A DNA stretch of 7,108 nucleotides from Synechococcaceae bacterium WB8_1B_136. GTDB lineage: Bacteria > Cyanobacteriota > Cyanobacteriia > PCC-6307 > Cyanobiaceae. The position numbers and the translations under genes were made by a program. Numbering within the stretch: the first letter of the stretch is position 1; each line of letters begins with the position of its first letter. Below, one piece after another: positions 1 to 5,772 of the stretch. The notes under the pieces are model-generated. The model was not told the DNA's origin, did no database searches, and saw nothing but the letters and a program-made list of their open reading frames with translations. The stretch spans positions 1 to 7,108 of the forward strand of contig RGNC01000104.1 of NCBI GenBank assembly GCA_010029175.1, given 5' to 3'.

Positions 1-1
1 C

Positions 2-25
2 CTCAAGGGCCTGCTGCAGCCCTAG
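2..25 (+). CDS. Possible 3' end of an upstream gene (partial)
   Basis: One forward frame runs from the window edge through seven codons reading LKGLLQP and ends at a TAG at 23-25, 25 bp before the ATPase start. This would suit the C-terminus of a preceding same-strand gene. The fragment is far too short to identify a family, and an open frame of this length occurs readily by chance, so the call rests only on position and on the usual tight packing of genes here. Confidence 0.3.
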   Translation, partial: LKGLLQP

Positions 26-50
26 CCCCCCGCCGCCCCTTCCCTTCGCC

Positions 51-1541
51 ATGAGCCAGGCCTGGGCCGACCACCTCGATCTGCTGATCCGCGCCCGCAC
101 CCCCATCCTCTGGATCCGCAGCCAGGAGGAGGAACGCAGCACCGCCCTGGTGGCGGCCGCCGCCAGGCGCCTCGGCAACCGGCTGTTGCTGCGCTGGGAT
201 TTCATCGCGGGCCTCAGCGGCCTGCCCGGCCGTGAGGGGGAGGCGGCCCGCAATCCCCTCGCCGCCCTCGACGGGCTGAACGCGCTGCAGCCCGACCAGC
301 CCGCCATCCTGGTGCTGCACGACTTTCACCGCTACGCCGACGACAGCGGCATCTGCCGCAAGCTGCGCAACCTGGCCACCCAGCTGCGCCAGCAGCCCCA
401 CACCCTGGTGGTCACCGCCGCCGACTGGCAGCTGCCGCGGGAGCTGGAGGAGTGCATCACCCTGCTGGATCTGCCCCTGCCCCACCAGAACGAGATCCGC
501 GAGCTGCTGCAGAGCATCGGCCAGGCCAGCGGCCAATCCCTGCCGCCCGAGCTGCTGGAGCAGCTCACCCACAGCTGCAGTGGCCTGAGCGAGCAGCGCA
601 TCCGCCAGGTGGCGGCCCGGGGCCTGGCCCGCCGCGGCCAGCTGGGGGTGGGAGATCTGGAGGAGGTGCTGGAGGAGAAGCGGCAGGCCATCGCCCGCAG
701 TGAACTGCTGGAGTACTGCCCCAGTGAGGCCACCCCCGCAGACATCGGCGGCCTCGATGCCCTCAAGCGCTGGCTGGAGCAGCGCCAGCTGGCCTTCAGC
801 GATGAGGCCCGCCGCTACGGCCTGCCCCTGCCCCGGGGGGTGCTGCTTGTGGGCCCCCAGGGCACGGGGAAATCCCTCACCGCCAAGGCCATCGCCCACA
901 GCTGGAGCATGCCGCTGCTGCGGCTGGATGTGGGCCGCCTGTTCGCAGGGCTGGTGGGAGCCAGCGAGGCCCGCACCCGCGACATGATCCAGCGGGCCGA
1001 GGCCATGGCCCCCTGCGTGCTGTGGATCGATGAGATCGACAAGGGCTTCGGCAGCGCCGATGGCGGCCGCAGCGACGGCGGCACCAGCCAGCGGGTGCTG
1101 GCCAGCCTGCTCACCTGGATGGCGGAAAAGAGCAGCGCCGTGTTCGTGGTGGCCACCGCCAACGGCGTCGACAAACTGCCGCCGGAGCTGCTGCGCAAGG
1201 GGCGCTTCGATGAGATCTTCCTGCTGGATCTACCCGATGCCGCCGAGCGGCGGGCGATCCTCGATCTGCAGCTGCGCCGCCGCCGCCCCAACCATCAACT
1301 GCCCCTGGAGGTGGTGGTGGATCGCACCGCCGGCTTCTCCGGCGCCGAGCTGGAACAGGTGGTGATCGAGGCCATGCACCAGGCCTTCAGTGAGCGGCGC
1401 GAGTTCACCGAGGCCGACCTGATCGGGGCCGCGGCCCAGCTGGTGCCCCTGGCCCGCACGGCCCGCGAACAACTGGAAGCCCTGCAGCAGTGGGCCAGCA
1501 GCGGCCGCGCCCGGCCCGCCTCCAGCCGTTGCGCGGCGTAA
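51..1541 (+). CDS. ycf46: AAA family ATPase, Ycf46-like
   Basis: A 496-residue soluble AAA ATPase. Residues 1-225 form an N-terminal domain typical of the cyanobacterial and red-algal plastid Ycf46 family; it opens with a hydrophobic strand reading PILWIRSQEEER. The ATPase core follows: Walker A GPQGTGKS at 268-275, Walker B VLWIDEID at 323-330 (D327, E328 catalytic), sensor-1 asparagine N371, arginine-finger region LRKGRFDE with R382 and R385, and a sensor-2 stretch GFSGAELEQ at 428-436. All key residues are present, so it should hydrolyse ATP, probably as a ring. The Synechocystis homologue has been linked to regulation of photosynthesis and inorganic carbon use; substrates are not evident from sequence. 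The ATG at 51 gives a natural family N-terminus but has no clear Shine-Dalgarno. The last 14 or so residues (SGRARPASSRCAA) look like an unconserved tail. The family call is firm; the precise role is not. Confidence 0.88.
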   Translation: MSQAWADHLDLLIRARTPILWIRSQEEERSTALVAAAARRLGNRLLLRWDFIAGLSGLPGREGEAARNPLAALDGLNALQPDQPAILVLHDFHRYADDSGICRKLRNLATQLRQQPHTLVVTAADWQLPRELEECITLLDLPLPHQNEIRELLQSIGQASGQSLPPELLEQLTHSCSGLSEQRIRQVAARGLARRGQLGVGDLEEVLEEKRQAIARSELLEYCPSEATPADIGGLDALKRWLEQRQLAFSDEARRYGLPLPRGVLLVGPQGTGKSLTAKAIAHSWSMPLLRLDVGRLFAGLVGASEARTRDMIQRAEAMAPCVLWIDEIDKGFGSADGGRSDGGTSQRVLASLLTWMAEKSSAVFVVATANGVDKLPPELLRKGRFDEIFLLDLPDAAERRAILDLQLRRRRPNHQLPLEVVVDRTAGFSGAELEQVVIEAMHQAFSERREFTEADLIGAAAQLVPLARTAREQLEALQQWASSGRARPASSRCAA

Positions 1542-1566
1542 AGAACACCAACACCAGGTAAAGAAC
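1538..1566 (+). repeat. 9-bp direct repeat GTAAAGAAC, two copies
   Basis: GTAAAGAAC occurs at 1538-1546 and again at 1558-1566, so the copies start 20 bp apart, just under two helical turns. The first copy includes the ATPase stop codon. The A-rich repeat stands out in very GC-rich surroundings and lies 67 bp upstream of the small membrane-protein gene. It could be an operator for that gene, or chance. No protein is assigned to it. Confidence 0.4.
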
Positions 1567-1632
1567 GAAGCCGGCAACCCTGGGCAGCAAGGCCAGCGCC
1601 CCCAAGCTGCTCAGATCGTTGCCCTTCGCTCC

Positions 1633-1794
1633 GTGGAAACCCGCCCTGCGATCACCACCCAGTTGGCCGTGGCCTGCCTCGGGGCGGGCGTGATCACCAC
1701 CTTTGCGGTGGCCCAGGGGCAGAATCCCTTCACGGCCCTGGGCATCACCCTCTTCTCAGCGGTGGCGGCCGTGGCCCTGGGTCAGGTGATCTGA
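1633..1794 (+). CDS. Small two-helix membrane protein, hypothetical
   Basis: A 53-codon frame from a GTG at 1633 to a TGA at 1792-1794. The product begins METRPAITTQ, then has a hydrophobic segment at about residues 11-28, a short polar turn AQGQNP at 27-32, and a second hydrophobic segment from about 34 to the C-terminus at 53. It reads as a helical hairpin in the membrane. The sequence is coherent, with small and branched hydrophobic residues and a polar turn, rather than the Arg/Pro-rich product of a shadow frame. GTG is the only plausible start near the 5' end, since the frame upstream has no other ATG, GTG or TTG close by; no Shine-Dalgarno is seen. It follows the ATPase by 91 bp and ends 22 bp before the stop of the convergent MscS gene. 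I do not recognise a named family. It could belong to the class of tiny thylakoid or plasma-membrane proteins common in cyanobacteria, but this is inference. Confidence 0.6.
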   Translation: METRPAITTQLAVACLGAGVITTFAVAQGQNPFTALGITLFSAVAAVALGQVI

Positions 1795-1816
1795 GCCAGG
1801 CCCACAGCCAGCCGCT

Positions 1817-2635
1817 TCAGCCCACCGAGGAGCCGGCCATCGCCACGGGAATGCGCGGCACGGGGAAGCCGTTCTCACCCAGCACCTCCACGATCATGCG
1901 GTTGGTGTCGAAATACACCTGCCAGTAGTGGCTGGTGTGGGTGTAGGGCCGCACCGCCAACTTGGGGCCACGCTCGGTGAACTCCAGGATCTCCACATCG
2001 GCGGCCATGCCCTCGGTCTGGTTGGGCACCCGCGCAACGCCCTGCTTGAGCAGGGCAATGGCCTTGGCCACATCGGCGCTGTTGTCGAGCTGGGCCACCA
2101 GATCCACCCGGCGGTAGGCATGCACCGAGAAGTTCTGGATGGTGTCGCCGAACAACTTGCTGTTGGGCACGATGTTGCGCACGTTGTCGGGGGCCAGGAT
2201 CGAGGTCACAAACATGCCGATCTCCTCCACCGTGCCGGTCACGCCGCCACCGCAGATGAAATCGCCCACGCTCAGGGGCCGGAAGATCTGCAGGAACACC
2301 CCGGCGGCGAAGTTGCCCAGCAGGCCACTCCAGGCCGCACCGATCGCCACGCCCACGCCCGCCAGCAGGGCGGCGAAGCTGGCGGTCTGAATGCCGAAGA
2401 AGCCCAGGATCGCCACCACCAGGATCACCCGCAGCAACGCCGCGAGGATGTTCAGCAGATACTTGAGAACAGTGGGGTCGAGATTGCTCTTGCCGCAGGC
2501 GCGGCGCAGCAGCCGCATGCCCAGCTGAATCAACCAGCCCCCCAGAATCCAGAGGACGATTGCGCCGGCAAGTTTAAATAAAAACGGCACAATGACGGCC
2601 GTTGCCACGGCGAGGTCGAAGTTCACAGTGCTCAA
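1817..2635 (-). CDS. mscS: Small-conductance mechanosensitive ion channel, MscS family
   Basis: A 272-residue MscS-type channel, close to the size of E. coli MscS (286). It releases solutes when membrane tension rises on hypo-osmotic shock. Hydrophobic helices lie at about 11-38 and 60-80, followed by the pore helix at about 85-118, which opens with QTAS as in E. coli and contains the conserved NFAAGVFLQIFRP. The beta-domain follows (VGDFI at 123-127, GVTGTVEEIG at 131-140, IVPNSKL at 155-161, then NFS), and then a C-terminal alpha/beta cytoplasmic domain. The hinge glycines equivalent to G108 and G113 are present (G99, G104), but the two leucines of the hydrophobic gate are replaced by V96 and A100. 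The start is uncertain: TTG at 2635 or GTG at 2626, with no ATG available before the in-frame TAG at 2654-2656. It is divergent from the PLP-enzyme gene and convergent with the small membrane-protein gene. Confidence 0.9.
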   Translation of the reverse strand: MSTVNFDLAVATAVIVPFLFKLAGAIVLWILGGWLIQLGMRLLRRACGKSNLDPTVLKYLLNILAALLRVILVVAILGFFGIQTASFAALLAGVGVAIGAAWSGLLGNFAAGVFLQIFRPLSVGDFICGGGVTGTVEEIGMFVTSILAPDNVRNIVPNSKLFGDTIQNFSVHAYRRVDLVAQLDNSADVAKAIALLKQGVARVPNQTEGMAADVEILEFTERGPKLAVRPYTHTSHYWQVYFDTNRMIVEVLGENGFPVPRIPVAMAGSSVG

Positions 2636-2752
2636 AGAGTTGGCGCCGATGATCTACTCGCCCAACCGGTCCGGTGTCAGCCCCCTCAGCACACCTGGCG
2701 ATCCGGCGCACGGCCGCCGCAGCTGAGATGCTGTGGCAACGGCGCTGGATCC
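2636..2752. other. Divergent intergenic region between mscS and the PLP-enzyme gene
   Basis: This 117-bp gap separates two divergently transcribed genes and should hold both of their promoters. I see no convincing sigma-70 -35/-10 pair on either strand. A minus-strand TAGATC at 2651-2656 is the nearest to a -10 box, but it would leave a very short leader and has no good -35. Confidence 0.4.
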
Positions 2753-4003
2753 ATGCCCCCGATCTCCCAGATCACCCCGATCTCCCCGAACCCTGCCGAG
2801 GCCCTGCGGGCGCAGATGCCCGCCCTGGCCAACAAGACCTACTTCAACTACGGGGGGCAGGGGCCCCTGCCGGAGGCCTCCCTGCAGGCCATCAGCGCCA
2901 GCTGGCGCACCATCCAGGAACTCGGCCCCTTCACCTCGGCGGTGTGGCCGTTCATCGACCAGGAAACCAGCCGGGTGCGCCGGGCCCTGGCGGCCCTCTG
3001 CGGGGTGGCCCCCCACCGCCTGGCCCTCACCGAAAACGTGAGCAGCGGCTGCGTGCTGCCCCTCTGGGGCCTGCCCTGGCAGCCGGGCGATGAACTGCTC
3101 ATCGGCGACTGCGAACATCCCGGCGTGGTGGCCGCCTGCCGCGAACTGGGCCGCCGCCAGGGGCTGGAGCTGGCGGTGCTGCCCGTGCAGCAGCTCTGCC
3201 GCAACACCCCAGCCGCCCAGCTGGAGGCCGCCGTGCTGGAGAGCCTGGAGCGCAGCCTCAGCCCCCGCACCCGCCTGGTGGCGCTCTCGCATCTGCTCTG
3301 GAACACGGGTTCGCTGATGCCGATTGCGGCCGTGGCCGCTCGGCTGGGCCAGCATCCCCGCACCCCCTGGCTGCTGGTGGATGCGGCCCAATCGCTGGGA
3401 TCCATCCCGGCGGCCGAGGCGGCCCAAGCCGCCGACATCTACGCCTTCACCGGCCACAAGTGGTGCTGCGGCCCCGAGGGCCTGGGCGGTGTCGCCCTCT
3501 CCGAGCGGCTGCTGCAGCAGGCCCAGCCCACCCTGATCGGCTGGCGCAGCCTGCGAAATGAGAGCGTGGCCGGCAGTGCCTGGCACGGCGATGCGCGCCG
3601 CTTCGAGGTGGCCACCTCCTGCGTGCCCCTCTGCAGCGGCCTGGCCACCTCCCTGGAGCTGCTGGCCGCCGCCGGCAGCGAGGGCGAGCGCCTGCAGCGG
3701 ATACAGGCCCGCAGCCACCAGCTCTGGCATGGCCTGCAGGCGATCCCCGGGGCCAGCACCCTGCTGCCAGAGCCACCGCCGGCGGGACTGGTGAGCTTCA
3801 CGCTGGAGGGAGTCAACCACCAGCCCGTCGACACGGCCGCCGCTGTGCAGCAGCTCGGGGAGCAAGCCATCTGGATCCGCCGCCTCGACGACCCCGACTG
3901 CCTGCGGGCCTGCACCCACATCACCACCACGGAGCCCGAACTCGATGCACTGCTGGACGGACTGAATCAGGTATCCGCTGGTATCAGGACATTGCCGAGC
4001 TGA
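2753..4003 (+). CDS. PLP-dependent aminotransferase class V-fold enzyme, cysteine desulfurase / L-cysteine-cystine C-S lyase type
   Basis: A 416-residue fold-type I PLP enzyme of the NifS/CsdB/isopenicillin-epimerase group. Visible landmarks are an N-terminal YFNYGGQGPLP (30-40), a substrate/cofactor loop CEHPG with the PLP-stacking histidine H122, HLLWNTG (180-186), VDAAQSLG with PLP-contacting D210 and Q213, the Schiff-base lysine K236 in TGHKW, and a C-terminal CLRACTH in which R386 is the likely carboxylate-binding arginine. The pattern fits the cyanobacterial L-cysteine/cystine lyase (C-DES) group, which releases sulfide or persulfide together with pyruvate and ammonia; related proteins are often labelled isopenicillin N epimerase. 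There is no clear persulfide-carrying cysteine loop as in IscS, which favours lyase or a non-IscS role. Cytosolic, with no signal. The ATG at 2753 has a weak leader; the next internal ATG, codon 22, would remove residues ahead of the conserved start. The channel gene follows by about 30 bp, suggesting one transcript. Substrate is uncertain. Confidence 0.85.
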   Translation: MPPISQITPISPNPAEALRAQMPALANKTYFNYGGQGPLPEASLQAISASWRTIQELGPFTSAVWPFIDQETSRVRRALAALCGVAPHRLALTENVSSGCVLPLWGLPWQPGDELLIGDCEHPGVVAACRELGRRQGLELAVLPVQQLCRNTPAAQLEAAVLESLERSLSPRTRLVALSHLLWNTGSLMPIAAVAARLGQHPRTPWLLVDAAQSLGSIPAAEAAQAADIYAFTGHKWCCGPEGLGGVALSERLLQQAQPTLIGWRSLRNESVAGSAWHGDARRFEVATSCVPLCSGLATSLELLAAAGSEGERLQRIQARSHQLWHGLQAIPGASTLLPEPPPAGLVSFTLEGVNHQPVDTAAAVQQLGEQAIWIRRLDDPDCLRACTHITTTEPELDALLDGLNQVSAGIRTLPS

Positions 4004-4032
4004 AGCCCCACTGGCAGGGTGAACGAGATGGC

Positions 4033-5199
4033 GTGGTCTCGATGTTGCCCTTGTTCCGCAGCAGCCTGCAACGGGGCCTGGTGTGGCTGCTGATCGGCCT
4101 CCTCAGCCTGGCGGCCGTGTTGCTACCCGCCAGTGGACCGATGCTGGGCCGCGCTGGCGAGCAGCCAGACGTCCCGGCAGGGAGCCAGACCCTGCTCGTG
4201 CCTCCGGATCAAAAACCCCAGGGGCTGGTGATCCATGTGGGCCTGCGGGTTAAGAACATCTACGACCTCAGCTTGGCGGCCCAGAGCTTCATGGCCGATG
4301 GCTGGTATTGGCTCAGCTGGGGCGATGCGGTGCAGGCTGTGCTGGAGAAACTCAAGATCGAACCCACCCAGATTGTGGAGTTCACCAACGAAATCGAGCC
4401 CGCCCAGTATTCATTCAGCGAGGAACTGCCGGAGGGCATAAAGCTCGACCCCGAATCAACTCACTCCGTTTACGTGAAGTTTTCGGGTAAATTCTACATC
4501 AACGATGTTGCCCAGAAACAGGCACCTTTCGATCGCCAGCGGCTCGAGATTGCCCTCGAGGTGAAACCATCCAAACTCAGCGAAGGCAGCAACCGGATCG
4601 AACTAATCCCTGTCCCCATCAAGCAGCTGCCGATCTCCGGCGAATACACCTCCGTGAGCGGCTTCAGCCTCTCGGACACGGAGTGGAGCCGCCAAGCGGT
4701 GCACCACATCGAACCGATCAGCCAGCAAGTAGCTGCTCCCCTCCTGGGGAGCAACCAGCCAAGCGTGACCTACAGCCGCGCCACGGCCGTGTTCACCTAT
4801 TCACCCGATCCATGGACGGTGTTCCTCAAGTGGTTGCTTCCACTCATCGCCGTGATGGGCATCGTGATCCTCGCGCCCTCCATCGACGGTGCCCTGGGCG
4901 ATGTGCGCCTGGCCATCCCTTCGGCTGCCCTGCTCACCCTGGTAGTGCTGCATGACGGCTACAAGGCCAATTTTCCACCAGCGCCGTACATGACCTATCT
5001 GGATGAGATCTATACCTACAGTTACATTGTGTGCTTCGCCATCTTTCTGTTGTTTCTGGTAGGCACCAACGCCCACAGCCGCTCGAGCGACAGCGAACGC
5101 GAGGCTGTCACCAGCCGGGTAAACAGGCTGGACCTGATCGTGCAGGTCAGCACCATGGCCGGCTTCCTGATCGTGGCCAGCGTGGGTTGGTTTAGCTGA
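4033..5199 (+). CDS. Pentameric ligand-gated ion channel homologue (Cys-loop superfamily, GLIC/ELIC-like)
   Basis: A 388-residue predicted plasma-membrane channel subunit. A hydrophobic signal segment lies at 15-33. An extracellular beta-sandwich follows (about 64-258), with GLVIHVGLRVKNIYDLS and GWYWLSW resembling strands 1-2 of GLIC, and APFDRQRLEI at 164-173 matching the PFDxQ element after the Cys-loop; the loop cysteines are absent, as in other prokaryotic members. M1 is about 262-282 with the conserved P270, M2 about 290-309, then PYMTY at 318-322 as I recall it from GLIC, M3 about 327-346, and M4 about 366-387 at the C-terminus. Length (GLIC about 359 with signal) and order of parts fit a complete subunit. 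There is no long M3-M4 loop. The start is GTG 4033 or, better placed for the signal peptide, ATG 4042; a GAG at 4025-4027 fits the GTG better. Base composition is clearly lower in GC than its neighbours. Ligand and ion selectivity are unknown. Confidence 0.85.
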   Translation: MVSMLPLFRSSLQRGLVWLLIGLLSLAAVLLPASGPMLGRAGEQPDVPAGSQTLLVPPDQKPQGLVIHVGLRVKNIYDLSLAAQSFMADGWYWLSWGDAVQAVLEKLKIEPTQIVEFTNEIEPAQYSFSEELPEGIKLDPESTHSVYVKFSGKFYINDVAQKQAPFDRQRLEIALEVKPSKLSEGSNRIELIPVPIKQLPISGEYTSVSGFSLSDTEWSRQAVHHIEPISQQVAAPLLGSNQPSVTYSRATAVFTYSPDPWTVFLKWLLPLIAVMGIVILAPSIDGALGDVRLAIPSAALLTLVVLHDGYKANFPPAPYMTYLDEIYTYSYIVCFAIFLLFLVGTNAHSRSSDSEREAVTSRVNRLDLIVQVSTMAGFLIVASVGWFS

Positions 5200-5354
5200 A
5201 AGAAGGGCCAGAAGCTTTTGCACGCCGTGCTGATGCCGCTGGCAAGGCTTCACGCCAACGGCAGAGAACAGCGGCTCTAGCAGAAAAAAGACCGACGAAG
5301 CCAAGACCCAAGCCCCATCAGGTCCAGGCTGCGGGGGTTGCCGCATCAGCCCCG
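5200..5354. other. 155-bp intergenic region with weak inverted repeats
   Basis: No convincing gene lies here; the longest plus-strand ATG frame, at 5233, has only 15 codons. GCCGCTG at 5235-5241 is exactly inverted as CAGCGGC at 5269-5275 around a 27-nt loop, and a partly overlapping imperfect pair GAAGCTTTTGC / GCAAGGCTTC could also form. Neither is followed by a T-run, so a standard intrinsic terminator for the channel gene is not shown. The region should hold the promoter of the following small gene, but no clear -10/-35 was found. An A-run lies at 5282-5287. Confidence 0.35.
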
Positions 5355-5723
5355 ATGTCCACCCGTCAACACCTGTTGCTGAGCGCCTGCGGCGCCGGCC
5401 TGAGCTGTGCCGCCATCCTCGGCGGTGGCGTGGTTCAACCCCCCGCCGATGCGGCCACAGCCACACAAAAGGCCTCTCCCTTTGCCGAGGCCAAGGATGA
5501 AACCAGCGCCAGCGTGAGGCAGGGCTTGGATGACATGGCCGGCACCAAGGCCGCCGGCAGCAGCAAGAGCTCTCCCTTCGCCGGGGCCAAGGAAAGCGAT
5601 GCAGACAGCCACTCCCACCTGCAGGCCCGGCGGGAGCGGCTGTGGTGGCTGCTGTTGCCGGTGGGCCTGGCTGCCGTGAGCTATGGAGCCCTTAGGGCCC
5701 AGGAGGGGGATGGGGAGGGCTGA
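5355..5723 (+). CDS. Small exported or membrane protein with duplicated SPFAxAK motif, hypothetical
   Basis: A 122-residue protein I cannot assign to a named family. Residues 1-34 look like a signal sequence: a short basic start, a hydrophobic stretch, and an Ala-rich PADAA end suitable for signal peptidase I. The middle (about 35-92) is polar and rich in Ala, Ser, Lys and Asp, probably disordered, and carries two copies of one motif, SPFAEAK at 41-47 and SPFAGAK at 73-79, 32 residues apart. A single hydrophobic segment at about 96-113 (starting RLWWLLLPVGL) follows ARRER, with a short acidic tail ending GDGEG. The likely form is a C-terminally anchored protein with the repeat region outside the cytoplasm. 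C8-type lipobox spacing around C12 or C18 is poor, so lipoprotein processing is not favoured. The gene stands alone, convergent with aqpZ. The ATG start has no clear Shine-Dalgarno. Confidence 0.6.
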   Translation: MSTRQHLLLSACGAGLSCAAILGGGVVQPPADAATATQKASPFAEAKDETSASVRQGLDDMAGTKAAGSSKSSPFAGAKESDADSHSHLQARRERLWWLLLPVGLAAVSYGALRAQEGDGEG

Positions 5724-5746
5724 GCCCCCGCCATCCACTCCCTGAT

Positions 5747-5772
5747 GGCCGCTCCGCTCAGTTGGAGCGGCC
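5747..5772. terminator. Perfect 9-bp inverted repeat between convergent genes, possible bidirectional terminator
   Basis: GGCCGCTCC at 5747-5755 and its exact reverse complement GGAGCGGCC at 5764-5772 flank an 8-nt loop. The aqpZ stop codon (5758-5760) sits in the loop. The stem is almost wholly G-C and lies between two convergent genes, the usual place for a shared terminator. No T-run follows on either strand, so it is not a canonical intrinsic terminator; it could instead stabilise 3' ends or block read-through. Confidence 0.5.

Noticed and set aside
3..899. Long minus-strand open frame (298 codons) opposite the ATPase gene
   Set aside because: It is a mirror of a GC-rich coding sequence: the product is Gln/Gly/Ala-rich with no domain, while the opposite strand has full AAA motifs.
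1928..2581. Plus-strand 217-codon open frame opposite mscS
   Set aside because: His/Gly/Ala/Gln-rich product without a recognisable fold; the minus strand encodes a clear MscS.
2651..2656. TAGATC as a minus-strand -10 box for mscS
   Set aside because: No matching -35 at proper spacing, and transcription would start almost at the codon.
2654..3919. Minus-strand 421-codon open frame opposite the PLP enzyme
   Set aside because: Gly/Gln/Ala/His-rich product without motifs; the plus strand carries all the PLP-site residues. Typical GC-driven shadow.
5233..5280. 15-codon plus-strand ATG frame in the intergenic gap
   Set aside because: Too short, no ribosome-binding site, and no special composition.
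4801..5466. Minus-strand 221-codon frame with a hydrophobic stretch over the 5200-5354 gap
   Set aside because: Most of it is antisense to the channel gene's membrane segments, with a His/Gly/Arg-rich product; the hydrophobic stretch alone is not enough.
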